Position numbers and translations under genes: made by a program. Source: Hyphomicrobiales bacterium (lineage in GTDB: Bacteria; Pseudomonadota; Alphaproteobacteria; Rhizobiales; Rhizobiaceae). From it: a stretch of DNA of 64,000 nucleotides. The DNA lies in the NCBI GenBank assembly GCA_900470285.1, contig UCAG01000008.1, positions 62,001 to 126,000 on the forward strand. Direction: 5' to 3'. The notes under the pieces are model-generated. The model had not been told where the DNA came from. It did not search any database and saw only the letters and a list, made by a program, of their open reading frames with translations. Positions 44,280-53,432 of the stretch are shown here, piece after piece (within the stretch, counting starts at the first letter, position 1; the number at the start of each line of letters is the position of its first letter).

Positions 44280-44660
44280 TTTATATAGCAGCAGACTTTG
44301 TCTCGCTGGTAATTTGAAAAAAAAGCGGCTCCGGCCGCTTTTTTTATTGCGTGCTCACAGTCGGATATCTGCGTGAAAAATGACCGGTGAGCAGTGAGTT
44401 TTGAACTGCTGCCGGCAGAATCCTTTGCCTGCCGATAGATTCGCAATGCCGGCATTTCGTGCCTTATCTCATATGAAAATGGGAAGCTGTTGGTGTGGCG
44501 GAGAGCAAAATGCCGGTTTTCAGGGGTTATTTCTGTGTTTAACCCTGCTTTTGCGGGGTCGAAAAGGAAAACTCTGCTTGGTTCAGCTGTTTCTTTGAAT
44601 AAACTTCGCCAATCCGGCTGAGTCGTAACCAGCGGAAAAAAACACGAAAGGAATTACCTC
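44280..44660. other. Intergenic region between wrbA and HU genes
   Basis: 381 bp with the wrbA terminator at the left and the HU promoter at the right; no gene supported. Confidence 0.6.
44321..44347 (+). terminator. wrbA intrinsic terminator
   Basis: A 9-bp stem AAAAGCGGC / GCCGCTTTT with a TCCG loop and a T-run. Confidence 0.9.
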
Positions 44661-44936
44661 ATGAACAAAAATGAACTGGTTGCTGCCGTTGCAGAAAAAT
44701 CAGGTCTCACCAAGACCGATGCTGCTTCAGCCGTTGACGCTGTGCTTGAATCCGTTACCGGTGCATTGAAGGACGGTGGCGAAGTTCGTCTGCCAGGTTT
44801 TGGTATTTTCTCCGTATCCCATCGCGCTGCTTCCACAGGCCGTAATCCTTCGACCGGTAAGGAAGTTGAAATTGCTGCGCGCAACGTACCAAAATTCTCG
44901 GCTGGTAAAGGCCTGAAAGACGCTGTTAACAGCTAA
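44661..44936 (+). CDS. hupB: DNA-binding protein HU
   Basis: 91 residues, the standard HU size. It begins MNKNELVAAVAEKSGLTKTD, carries GEVRLPGFGIFSVSHRAASTGRNPSTG (body and DNA-binding arm start) and ends AGKGLKDAVNS. Such proteins bend and compact DNA as dimers. AAAGGAA lies 9 nt before ATG 44661. IHF is unlikely because IHF subunits differ in the arm and length. Confidence 0.96.
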   Translation: MNKNELVAAVAEKSGLTKTDAASAVDAVLESVTGALKDGGEVRLPGFGIFSVSHRAASTGRNPSTGKEVEIAARNVPKFSAGKGLKDAVNS

Positions 44937-45068
44937 TCAGCCTGTGACGAGAGCAGGGGGAATTCAGATTGTTCCTGCTCAGCCAGAGGGCTGCGGAAAC
45001 GGCATTGCTGTGATTTTTAACAAGAGCAGCGAATGCCGGTAATTTCCGGCCGGTCTGGATTGATATAA

Positions 45069-45107
45069 AAAAGCCGCGAAGACTGTCTGGTCTCTGCGGC
45101 TTTTATT
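45069..45107. terminator. Terminator between HU and the converging hypothetical gene
   Basis: An outer 9-bp stem AAAAGCCGC / GCGGCTTTT (45069-45077 with 45096-45104) with a further AGAC/GTCT pair inside, then TATTTTA. Confidence 0.75.
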
Positions 45108-45147
45108 TTATTCGGCACTATACGGCCTGATACTGAGGGCGCGTTTG

Positions 45148-45462
45148 TTATCTGTTGTTCTGCGGATTGTTACCGATATCCATGATGATTGAGCCGCTGA
45201 TTTTCACTCTGGTTTTGCCGACTATAAAGCTGCCGTCCGGATTGCTCTGAAGGTAGGTTTCATCCGGCTCTGCCTGCGGTGGTGTCACAATAGGTTTGGC
45301 GGGTTTTACACCGGGCAGTGAGTAGACAGGTTTGGGAGCTTCCTGTGTTGCCTTTACCGGTGCGCGCACGTCCTGTGCGAAAGCAGGCAAGGTCAGCAAC
45401 AGGGCTGCTCCTGTCATCAATGCGGATACTGTTGCCGGTTGTCGTTTTCTCATGGAAAGCAT
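45148..45462 (-). CDS. Hypothetical exported protein
   Basis: 104 residues that I cannot assign. A signal peptide ends near LPAFAQ; the mature part is Pro/Lys-rich (PVKATQEAPKPVYSLPG, KPAKPIVTPPQ) and ends with a compact stretch NPDGSFIVGKTRVKISGSIIMDIG that looks folded. It is probably periplasmic. The start may be ATG 45462 or 45453; neither has a strong ribosome site. It converges on the HU gene. Confidence 0.65.
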   Translation of the reverse strand: MLSMRKRQPATVSALMTGAALLLTLPAFAQDVRAPVKATQEAPKPVYSLPGVKPAKPIVTPPQAEPDETYLQSNPDGSFIVGKTRVKISGSIIMDIGNNPQNNR

Positions 45463-46027
45463 TGTCCGTTTGTAACAGGCTGAGATGAATTTGGTATAAT
45501 AGCTGTCTTCATAATCAGCAATGAATCATGTCATAATATAGTGCAGGAAAACAATTCCCGTAGTGCGCAGTCGCCGGATCGCGCCGGCGGGATGGTTAAA
45601 ATTCATAACAATTTCGTGAGTAGTGCCGGAAGATGCGTGGCCGATAATATAAGGTGTAAAAAACCGGTTTTTAGTCTAAGCTTCAAAGAATTGACGGGAA
45701 AACGGCACAAATTATATTGATCGGAGATGAATTTACCGTTTGCTGACAAAATCTTGCGCCGAAATTGGGCAAAACCTGACATTTCTGATCCGTATTTTTC
45801 AGTTTGCGAATATGTTGAGCCGGAAACAGGTTTATCAATCGGGCTGATATGAGGCGGTAATTTCGTTACCGCACAATGCTGATGACCATAGCGTGACCAA
45901 GCATGAGTTGACAATTTTCAGCTTAACGTACAGTTATCGCACCCTATTTAATAAAAACGTGTGTCCAGCCATGCCGATTGGACATTCTTCGTTCTGTATC
46001 CATTCTGCGGCAGGAGTGCCACATAAG
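45463..46027. other. Intergenic region before the RND efflux genes
   Basis: 565 bp with no convincing gene (a 103-codon minus-strand frame at 45603-45914 lacks likeness and ribosome site). TTGACA at 45908-45913 with TTAACGTACAGTTA behind it is a plausible efflux promoter with a weak palindrome. Confidence 0.5.
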
Positions 46028-47185
46028 ATGATTAAACGTTTCATCATCGCGATTATATTACTCGTTCTGGTATGCGGAGGGCTGATTGGGTTCAATCTGT
46101 TCCGCGCACAGGCGATTAAGGATTTCTTCGCTAACATGAAGCAGCCTTCACAAGCTGTTTCAACCATTGAGGTTAAGCCAGGGCAGTGGTTGCCTGGTGT
46201 TGAAGCGATCGGTTCCGCCCGCGCTGAAGACGGTGTTAATCTGACATTCCAGATCGATGGTATCGTCAAGGAAATCTTCTTCAAGCCAAACCAGCACGTC
46301 AAAAAAGGCGATCTTCTGGTGCAGCTGGATGATGAAATCCAGAAAGCTGATCTCGTTGCAACCAAAGCTGAAGCCGAGCTGAGCGAACAGAATTACAAAC
46401 GTGCCCAGACCTTGCGTACACAGGGCGTTGGCGCTGTATCGAATGTTGATACAACCGCAGCGGCTCTGTCATCGGCCAAGGCCAATGTTGCCAAAGCACA
46501 GGCAACACTTGATCTGAAGCGTCTGATTGCACCTTTCTCAGGTGCTATCGGTATTTCCCGCGTTGATATCGGTCAGTTCATGGCTCCGGGCACTGTTGTG
46601 GCGACATTGCAGAATGTTGATACCATGCGTGTTGACTTCACTGTGCCTGAGCAGGAACTGAAGAACCTGTCTATTGATCAGGAAGTTCAGATCGGCGCAT
46701 CAGCTGCAGATTACGCCTTTAAGGGCAAGATCATCGGGATTGATCCGAAGATTGATCCTGCAAGCCGTCTGGTTTCCATTCAGGCGCAGGTTGATAATTC
46801 TGACAAGTCATTGGTGCCGGGTCAATTCGTACAGGTTCGCGTTGTGCTGCCGCAGGAAGACAATGTTATTGTTCTGCCGCTGACAACAGTCGTAACCAGC
46901 CTTTACGGCGATTATGTTTTCACTGTTGTGAAAAAAGAAGCCGCCAAAGACGATGCAGCGAAAGCTGCTGATGCACCAAAGGCTGATGCAACGACAGCTG
47001 ATGATCTGGTTCTGCATCAGGTCTTTGTGAAGCTCGGCCGCCGTACAGGTAATAATGTTGAAGTTCTGAGCGGAGTGAAGGACGGCGATATTGTCGTGAC
47101 TTCCGGCCAGAACCGTCTGAGCAACGGGATGAGCGCGCATATTGACAATAAGGTCAATCCTGCTGATGCCCAGAAGAAACCATAA
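46028..47185 (+). CDS. RND efflux periplasmic adaptor (membrane fusion protein)
   Basis: 385 residues. An N-terminal membrane anchor (FIIAIILLVLVCGGLIGF) is followed by the lipoyl/coiled-coil hairpin (GIVKEIFFKPNQHVKKGDLLVQLDDE, then about 40 residues of heptads with SEQNYKRAQTLRTQGVGAVSNVD) and beta-barrel parts (IDPKIDPASRLVSIQAQV, PGQFVQVRV). An Ala/Asp/Lys-rich insertion (about 305-325) lies before the last strand. The start is ATG 46028; AGGAG is 11 nt upstream. It pairs with the pump gene 9 nt downstream; no outer-membrane channel gene follows. Confidence 0.93.
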   Translation: MIKRFIIAIILLVLVCGGLIGFNLFRAQAIKDFFANMKQPSQAVSTIEVKPGQWLPGVEAIGSARAEDGVNLTFQIDGIVKEIFFKPNQHVKKGDLLVQLDDEIQKADLVATKAEAELSEQNYKRAQTLRTQGVGAVSNVDTTAAALSSAKANVAKAQATLDLKRLIAPFSGAIGISRVDIGQFMAPGTVVATLQNVDTMRVDFTVPEQELKNLSIDQEVQIGASAADYAFKGKIIGIDPKIDPASRLVSIQAQVDNSDKSLVPGQFVQVRVVLPQEDNVIVLPLTTVVTSLYGDYVFTVVKKEAAKDDAAKAADAPKADATTADDLVLHQVFVKLGRRTGNNVEVLSGVKDGDIVVTSGQNRLSNGMSAHIDNKVNPADAQKKP

Positions 47186-47194
47186 GGTCGAGAG

Positions 47195-50100
47195 ATGAGC
47201 TTTTCTGATAGTTTTATACGCAGACCGGTTCTTTCGATTGTTGTTGCGCTGATGATTATCCTGCTCGGTTTGCAGGGGATTTTCAATTTGTCAGTGCGAC
47301 AGTATCCGGAAGTGGACGAAACGGTTATTACCGTTACGACCTCGTATCCTGGTGCGAGCGCGGAGCTCATTCAGGGCTTCATCACGGCGCCTATTGCGAA
47401 AGCAGTGGCGACGACCGAAGATGTTGACTATGTGACCTCCAAAAGTAATCAGTCGATCAGTACTGTTACTGTTCAGATGAAACTGGGTGCAAACCCTGAT
47501 GCGGCTTTGACTGAGGTTATCTCCAAGGTTAATCAGGTTCGCGGCGACTTGCCGACTGAATCTGAAGATCCGGTGATTTCCAAAGGTACCGGTCAGTCCT
47601 TTGCGACCATGTATCTGGCTGTACAGAACCCGAATATGACCAATGAGCAGATCACGGAATATATTGACCGCGTGATCCGTCCGCGCATGTCCACCATTGA
47701 AGGTGTGGCTGATGCGCAGATCCTCGGTGGTCAGGAATATTCCATGCGCGTTTGGGTTGATCCTATCCGTATGGCGTCACGTAATGTGACTGCTTCCGAA
47801 GTTCTGGCTGCGATTAAAGCATCCAACTTCCTGTCGGCACCTGGTAAGACAAAGAACGAATATTTCGCAACTGCGATTACCCTGCGTTCCACTTTGCAGA
47901 CGCCTGAGGCTTTTGCAGAAATGCCGATCCGTGCGGACGGCGCAGATATCATCCGTATGCGTGATGTTGCCAGTGTTGAACTGGCTGCAAAAAGTACGGA
48001 TACAGTTGTGACCTTTAACGGTTCCAGCGGTACCTTTATCGGTGTGTTCCCGACACCTTCGGCTAACCCGATTGACATGGCAACAGCCGTGAACAAGGAG
48101 CTGCCGAGTATTCAGGACAGCCTGCCGCAGGGCATGAACATCATTCTGGTTTATGATGCGACCGAGCAGATTTCTTCTTCGATTGTTGAGGTTTTCAAAA
48201 CAATCGCTGAAGCGATGATCATCGTTGTTATCGTGATCCTGTTGTTCCTCGGTTCGTTCCGTTCGGTTCTGATCCCGATTGTTACCATCCCGATCTCGCT
48301 GATCGGTGTGTGTTTCTTCCTGTTCATTCTCGGATTCTCGATCAATCTTCTGTCCTTGCTGGCGATGGTTCTTGCCATCGGTCTGGTGGTGGACGACGCG
48401 ATCGTGGTGCTTGAAAACATTCACCGTCATATTGAAGAAGGTCTGACACCGATCCATGCTTCCTTTGTGGGCATGAAGGAAATTACTTCTTCCATCGTGG
48501 CGATGACCATTACGCTGGCTGCGGTGTTTGCACCGCTCGGCTTTACCGGTGGTCTGACCGGTTCCTTGTTCCGTGAATTTGCGTTCACGCTCGCCGGTGC
48601 GGTTATTCTGTCCGGTGTTGCGGCGCTGACCATCTCTCCTATGATGTGTTCGCGCATGCTGAAACATGGTGAAGCCAGCCGTTTTGCGCAGTTCGTTGAC
48701 CGTCTCTTCACCCGCTTTGAAAACGGTTATGAGCGTTGGGTATCCGGTTCTCTGAACTATCGTCCGGTCACCATGCTGGTGGTTGTATCTCTGGTCGGCG
48801 TCATGGGCTTCCTGTTCGTGAACACCTCATCGGAACTCGCTCCTGAAGAAGATTCCGGTGCATTGTTCTCGATGTTCAGCGGTCCTGAATATGCAACTTC
48901 AGACTATACCAAGCTTTATGCAGACCAGATTGATGAACTGACAAAAGATCTGCCTGAACTGAAAGCCCGTTTTAACATTGTGGGTTTCGGCAATGCGACA
49001 AATGAAGGTATTGCTCTGTGGGCACTGAAAGACTGGTCACAGCGTGATCGTTCCCAGAAACAGATTCAGGAAGACCTGACCAAGCGTATTAAAGATGTGA
49101 CCGGCGTACAGGCCTTCATCTTTGCGCCGCCGTCGCTGCCGGGTACCGGTGGTGGTCTGCCGATCTCGATCGCTATTCAGTCGACAGGTTCTTCGGATCA
49201 GGTTTTTGAAATCTCTGAGGAAATCAAAAATGAAGCGCAGGCTTCAGGACAGTTTATCATTGTTCAGAACTCCCTGTCGTTTAATGCTCCGCAGACAACG
49301 ATTGAAGTTGACCGTGAACGTGCATCCGCAATGGGCGTAACTGTCAGTGAAATCGGTGCGACCCTCGGTCTGATGACCGGTGGTGGTAAAGTTGCCCAGT
49401 TCGACCGTGATAATAACAGCTATGATATTATCATGCAGGTGCCGGATGAGTATCGTCGCAATCCGTCCAAGCTCGGCGAATTCTATGTTCGCAGTGCGTC
49501 GGGTGAGATGGTGCCACTGTCTGCTGTTGTTAAAATTAACAACAACGCATCGCCGACTGCAATTGAACAGTTCAACCAGCTGAACTCTTCAACGATTTCA
49601 GCACTGCCGCTGCCTGGCGTTACAACCGGTGACGGTCTGAAAACGATCCTTGATATTGCCAATGCCAAGCTGCCGGAAGGCTTCTTCATTGACTATTCGG
49701 GTCAGTCGCGTCTGGAAGTGGAGCAGGGTAATACAATCCTGATCGCCTTCTCACTGGCTGTTATCGTGATTTATCTGGTGCTGGCTGCACAGTTCGAAAG
49801 CTTCCGCGATCCGTTCATCATTATGATGACCGTTCCGCTGTCGATTTTCGGTGCGATTGTGCCGCTGAACCTCGGTCTCGGTACGCTGAACATCTATACG
49901 CAGGTTGGTCTGATTACCCTTGTGGGGCTGATTACCAAGCATGGTATTCTGATGGTGGAATTTGCCAATCAGCAGCGCCATGAACACGGGCTGAGCCGTC
50001 ACGATGCGATTATCGCTTCGGCTAAAACCCGTCTGCGTCCGATCCTGATGACAACTGCAGCTATGGCACTCGGCGTTGTTCCGCTGATGATGGCAACCGG

Positions 50101-50287
50101 TGCCGGTGCGGCAGCGCGTTATTCCATGGGTCTGGTGATCTTCACCGGTCTGATGGTCGGCACAATGTTCACTTTGTTCGTGGTGCCGATGTTCTATACG
50201 CTGATCTCTGCGAAGACCGTTAAGCCTCTGGTTTCGGTTCCGACAGAGGAAGAGCTGAAGGCGGAAGTACAGTCTGCTCATCACTGA
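47195..50287 (+). CDS. RND family efflux pump, inner-membrane transporter
   Basis: 1030 residues with the AcrB/MexF-type layout: twelve membrane helices and two large periplasmic loops. It starts SFSDSFIRRPVLSIVVALMIILLGLQG; the proton-relay helix 4 has VVDDAIVVLENIHRH with its Asp pair, and helix 10 region has GLITKHGILMVEFANQ with the essential Lys. The set resembles MexK/MexF- or MdtB-like drug exporters. It is cotranscribed with the adaptor and ends at a terminator. No regulator gene adjoins the pair. Confidence 0.95.
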   Translation: MSFSDSFIRRPVLSIVVALMIILLGLQGIFNLSVRQYPEVDETVITVTTSYPGASAELIQGFITAPIAKAVATTEDVDYVTSKSNQSISTVTVQMKLGANPDAALTEVISKVNQVRGDLPTESEDPVISKGTGQSFATMYLAVQNPNMTNEQITEYIDRVIRPRMSTIEGVADAQILGGQEYSMRVWVDPIRMASRNVTASEVLAAIKASNFLSAPGKTKNEYFATAITLRSTLQTPEAFAEMPIRADGADIIRMRDVASVELAAKSTDTVVTFNGSSGTFIGVFPTPSANPIDMATAVNKELPSIQDSLPQGMNIILVYDATEQISSSIVEVFKTIAEAMIIVVIVILLFLGSFRSVLIPIVTIPISLIGVCFFLFILGFSINLLSLLAMVLAIGLVVDDAIVVLENIHRHIEEGLTPIHASFVGMKEITSSIVAMTITLAAVFAPLGFTGGLTGSLFREFAFTLAGAVILSGVAALTISPMMCSRMLKHGEASRFAQFVDRLFTRFENGYERWVSGSLNYRPVTMLVVVSLVGVMGFLFVNTSSELAPEEDSGALFSMFSGPEYATSDYTKLYADQIDELTKDLPELKARFNIVGFGNATNEGIALWALKDWSQRDRSQKQIQEDLTKRIKDVTGVQAFIFAPPSLPGTGGGLPISIAIQSTGSSDQVFEISEEIKNEAQASGQFIIVQNSLSFNAPQTTIEVDRERASAMGVTVSEIGATLGLMTGGGKVAQFDRDNNSYDIIMQVPDEYRRNPSKLGEFYVRSASGEMVPLSAVVKINNNASPTAIEQFNQLNSSTISALPLPGVTTGDGLKTILDIANAKLPEGFFIDYSGQSRLEVEQGNTILIAFSLAVIVIYLVLAAQFESFRDPFIIMMTVPLSIFGAIVPLNLGLGTLNIYTQVGLITLVGLITKHGILMVEFANQQRHEHGLSRHDAIIASAKTRLRPILMTTAAMALGVVPLMMATGAGAAARYSMGLVIFTGLMVGTMFTLFVVPMFYTLISAKTVKPLVSVPTEEELKAEVQSAHH

Positions 50288-50308
50288 TGTGACAGAATAT
50301 GAAACTAA

Positions 50309-50338
50309 AAAAGGCCGGTCTTTATGACCGGCCTTTTT
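50309..50338 (+). terminator. RND operon terminator
   Basis: A perfect 12-bp stem AAAAGGCCGGTC / GACCGGCCTTTT with a TTTAT loop. Confidence 0.9.
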
Positions 50339-50416
50339 ATTTTGAAGATATTGCTTCCGGATTTATTCAAAGAAAAATACAAAATTATTCACTCTGAAGA
50401 TTTCAGGCTCTGGTAT

Positions 50417-50436
50417 TATATAGTCATTACTATATA
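50417..50436. promoter_or_regulatory. Operator-like palindrome TATATAGT-N4-ACTATATA
   Basis: A perfect 8-bp inverted repeat with a CATT spacer, only 8 bp before the monooxygenase ATG. The size fits a MarR- or HxlR-family site; a regulator bound there would block initiation. Confidence 0.55.
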
Positions 50437-50444
50437 TATGATGC

Positions 50445-51440
50445 ATGACCAAATTTTCCGTTCTTGATCTCGCGCCGATCACACTCGGCAGCACCGCAGC
50501 ACAAGCCATGCAGAACAGCGTTGAGCTTGCACAACATACCGAGAAACTCGGCTTCCGGCGTTACTGGCTGGCCGAGCATCATAATATGCCGGGCATTGCC
50601 AGTGCGGCGACAGCCGTGCTGATCGGCCATGTGGCCGGCGCCACAAAATCCATTCGTGTCGGGGCAGGTGGTATTATGCTGCCCAACCACTCACCTCTGG
50701 TGATTGCTGAACAATTCGGCACTTTGGCATCGCTTTACCCGAACCGTATTGATTTGGGTCTGGGGCGTGCACCGGGCACAGATCAGGTGACATCCTATGC
50801 ATTGCGGCGCAATTCCAACTCGGATGCGCAGTCATTTCCGCAGGATGTGGTGGAGTTGCTGGGCTATTTCGGGGAGCCGACCACAGAACAGCGGGTACGT
50901 GCTTATCCGGGTTCGGGCCTGAATGTGCCGGTCTGGATTCTCGGATCCAGCCTGTTTGGTGCGCAATTGGCGGCTATGCTTGGCCTGCCTTATGCTTTCG
51001 CTTCGCATTTTGCACCGGGTGATCTGGATGATGCGATCGCGCTTTACCGGCATCGTTTTGAACCGTCGCAATATCTCGACAAACCTTATGTGATGGCCGG
51101 ATTTAACGTCTTTGCAGCCGATACAGATGCGGAAGCCCGTTTGCTGTTTACCTCAATCCAGCAGGCTTTTGTGAATTTGCGCACCGGCAATGCAGTGCAG
51201 TTGCCGCCGCCGGTCGAAGGCTATGAGGAAAATCTCGATCCGCGCTTTGTGCCGATCATCAAAGCTGCGCTTGCCTGCTCGGCTGTGGGCAATAAAGAAA
51301 CTGTGCGTCAGCAGATTGATGCTTTTGTTGCCCGTACTGATGTTGACGAACTGATGATTACAGCGCAGATTTTTGACCATCAGGCACGCCTGCATTCATT
51401 TGAATTGCTGGCGGAAGCAGTCGGACTGAAACCGGAATAA
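50445..51440 (+). CDS. LLM-class flavin-dependent monooxygenase (MsnO8/YhbW type)
   Basis: 331 residues of the bacterial luciferase-like family. Recognisable stretches: [38 protein letters not shown] (FMN-site His), [24 protein letters not shown], and [12 protein letters not shown]. Such enzymes use FMNH2 and oxygen on small organic substrates. ATG 50445 has no ribosome site; a palindrome and TATATATA directly precede it, which suggests a leaderless or very short leader. The OsmC-like gene starts 4 nt after its stop, so the pair forms a small operon. Confidence 0.92.
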   Translation: MTKFSVLDLAPITLGSTAAQAMQNSVELAQHTEKLGFRRYWLAEHHNMPGIASAATAVLIGHVAGATKSIRVGAGGIMLPNHSPLVIAEQFGTLASLYPNRIDLGLGRAPGTDQVTSYALRRNSNSDAQSFPQDVVELLGYFGEPTTEQRVRAYPGSGLNVPVWILGSSLFGAQLAAMLGLPYAFASHFAPGDLDDAIALYRHRFEPSQYLDKPYVMAGFNVFAADTDAEARLLFTSIQQAFVNLRTGNAVQLPPPVEGYEENLDPRFVPIIKAALACSAVGNKETVRQQIDAFVARTDVDELMITAQIFDHQARLHSFELLAEAVGLKPE

Positions 51441-51444
51441 GAGC

Positions 51445-51870
51445 ATGGTTGGATTGGCAGTACGTACCCGAGAAACAGGCGCTGCGGCGACATTGCAGGG
51501 GCAGGAGAAGCCGCAGATCCGCTCACTGACCGGCGGCGAGCTGACACTGGAAAATACGGTTTCCGGTGCGGGTTTCAATGCGATTGATCTGCTTTATGCC
51601 TCTCTCTCGGCTTGTCTGGTGATGAGTGCACGCATAGCTGCGCGAAAACTGGGGTTGATTGAGAGGATCACCAGCTATGAGGTCAAAGTCAGCGGTGAGA
51701 AAACTGAGCATGAGCCATACCGCATTACACGGTTCAATGTGCAGTTTCTGATTGCCGGTGAACTGTCTGATGATGAGCGCCATGAACTGGCAGAAGCAGC
51801 AGAAGCCATGTGTACGGTCAGTAATACACTCAAAGCCAGTGCTGATGTCGTGCTGACAATTGGCAGATAA
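51445..51870 (+). CDS. OsmC/Ohr family protein
   Basis: 141 residues of the OsmC superfamily. Two conserved Cys are present: C57 in LSACLVMSAR and C123 in AMCTVSNTL; the Arg usually placed near the N-terminus could be R26. OsmC/Ohr proteins reduce organic hydroperoxides with these Cys. It follows the flavin monooxygenase gene by 4 nt, so the two are likely coexpressed, perhaps to deal with peroxide by-products (inference). A terminator follows. Confidence 0.85.
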   Translation: MVGLAVRTRETGAAATLQGQEKPQIRSLTGGELTLENTVSGAGFNAIDLLYASLSACLVMSARIAARKLGLIERITSYEVKVSGEKTEHEPYRITRFNVQFLIAGELSDDERHELAEAAEAMCTVSNTLKASADVVLTIGR

Positions 51871-51872
51871 AT

Positions 51873-51910
51873 AAAAAGCCTGCTGTGAAATCACGGCAGG
51901 CTTTTTTCTT
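51873..51910. terminator. Bidirectional terminator between OsmC and peptidase genes
   Basis: An 11-bp stem AAAAAGCCTGC / GCAGGCTTTTT (51873-51883 with 51896-51906) extended inward by GTGA/TCAC, flanked by A- and T-runs. Confidence 0.9.
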
Positions 51911-51928
51911 TGAGCAGAATATTGACGA

Positions 51929-52960
51929 TCAGCTGTTGAGCTTCAGCCAGTCCGCCAGTGATTTGCGGCTGTTGCCGTCGCGGCCGGTAAAGCTCTCTGC
52001 GGCGCACATGGAATTGAGAATAGCTTCCTGAGTGGATTCTGTTGCTGCACGGAACAGCTGGTCAATCTTGTCTTCATTCAGCGCCTGCATGGTCACCAGA
52101 TCGGATTTCTGGTCGTGATCAATAGTGTTGCCGGTGGTGAAGCCGATAACAATATCCCCGCTGCCATGGCCCCAGAATGCACCAAGACGTGCGATACCCG
52201 CACCACAACGACGAATGACACGCTGTAACTGGCGGTGTTCCAGCGGAATGTCGGTCGCCATAATCATCATGATCGAGCCTTTTTCAGGTTGATCGGGGAA
52301 ATCCGGTGTCGGATGACGGCCATCCGGCAGTGTAAGATCGCCTTTACGACCGAAATTGGAGAGTACCAATGTGCCCAGATGATAGTCTTTGCCATCCAGT
52401 TTGATGCGGCGGGATGAGGTGCCGATACCGCCTTTAAAGCCGAAACAGGTCATGCCGGTGCCGGCACCGACATTGCCCTGTGCAACTGCGCCCGTGGTTG
52501 CAGTATCGAGTGCCGCATAAGCGTGCTCTTCAGTAACGGCCATGGCCTGAATATCATTGAGCGGGCCGTCATTGCATTCACCGACAACCGCATTGACGGT
52601 TGAGGTGGTGCGGCCAATATCACTGTTCGCAGCAATAGAGCGTTTGATAAGTGCATTCACGCAGGTGCCGGTGCTGAGTGTATTGGTCAGCAGGATCGGT
52701 GTTTCCAGAGAGCCAAGCTCGTTGACCTGTACGAGGCCGGCGCTTTTGCCGAAGCCATTGATGGATTCGGATGCTGCCAGAACCTTCTTGCGGAACAGAT
52801 TGCCGTCATGCGGCACAATCGCGGTTACACCGGTATTGATATTGCCTTCACGGATGGTGGTGTGGCCGACTTTAACGCCCGGAACATCGGTAATGGCATT
52901 ATGCGCACCGGTCGGCATGATGCCGCAAACAATACCGAAATCGCGTGCTGAAGCAGACAT
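51929..52960 (-). CDS. P1 family (DmpA-like) aminopeptidase
   Basis: 343 residues, colinear with DmpA/BapA self-processing N-terminal-serine hydrolases. RDFGIVCGIMPTGAHNAITDVPGVKVGH opens the protein. By position the maturation site is G228-S229 (KGSIMMIMATDIPL), which would release a C-terminal chain of 115 residues with Ser229 as nucleophile. DmpA from Ochrobactrum anthropi releases N-terminal D- or L-residues from amides and short peptides; relatives cut beta-peptides. It is on the same strand as, and 470 bp from, the D-amino acid aminotransferase gene, which may be functionally related. Confidence 0.92.
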   Translation of the reverse strand: MSASARDFGIVCGIMPTGAHNAITDVPGVKVGHTTIREGNINTGVTAIVPHDGNLFRKKVLAASESINGFGKSAGLVQVNELGSLETPILLTNTLSTGTCVNALIKRSIAANSDIGRTTSTVNAVVGECNDGPLNDIQAMAVTEEHAYAALDTATTGAVAQGNVGAGTGMTCFGFKGGIGTSSRRIKLDGKDYHLGTLVLSNFGRKGDLTLPDGRHPTPDFPDQPEKGSIMMIMATDIPLEHRQLQRVIRRCGAGIARLGAFWGHGSGDIVIGFTTGNTIDHDQKSDLVTMQALNEDKIDQLFRAATESTQEAILNSMCAAESFTGRDGNSRKSLADWLKLNS

Positions 52961-53432
52961 AGGATACTCCTGTTAAAGCATTTCCAGCAAAAGTACGAAG
53001 CGGTTTGCGTTGGATAATGCGTGAAAACAAAGATTTAGAGCGGTTAAAAATCCATCTTCAATACAACGGCTCTAAATCCGTAGAGGCATGCGGTAAGAAA
53101 CAGATAGCAGATAAAGAATGACAGCCCGACCGGTTTCCGGAGGGGCTGTCAGGGCATTATCATCAGGCATTAAAAAGAAACGTAGTATCACTTCTGCGGC
53201 GATACTGCCGTTTCAGTGTGGTGCTAATGCCCGACATATGATCAGTGCCAAGGAAATTAAACGGTCTTTTCCGGGGGAGGCCCAAAAGATCAGAACCGTT
53301 TACGGGGCGCTTGCGATCATGACGGTATCCGGCCAGAATTACGAAATTATGGCCGGATGAATTCAGTTCTATCGAAGATTTAAGCCGAAAGTTTTTGAAA
53401 CATAGTTTTCAACGAAAACCGGTTCCGGTTTT
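52961..53432. other. Intergenic region between the peptidase and dat genes
   Basis: 472 bp: a repeat at 52977-53073, then about 350 bp without a supported gene. An 80-codon plus-strand frame (53118-53360) has no ribosome site and no likeness. AAAACCGG-AA-CCGGTTTT at 53411-53430, read on the minus strand, is a possible terminator of dat. Confidence 0.5.
52977..53073. repeat. Intergenic imperfect-palindrome repeat, copy
   Basis: Unit one AGCATTTCCAGC...ATAATGCGT and unit two AGAGCGG...CGGCTCT, joined by AAAACAAAGATTT. It has the same plan as 8590 and 22150. Confidence 0.65.

Noticed and set aside
45603-45914. 103-codon minus-strand frame upstream of the RND genes
   Set aside because: No ribosome site or family likeness; covers the likely efflux promoter.
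53118-53360. 80-codon plus-strand frame between the peptidase and dat genes
   Set aside because: No ribosome site, no signal or domain, and no terminator after it.
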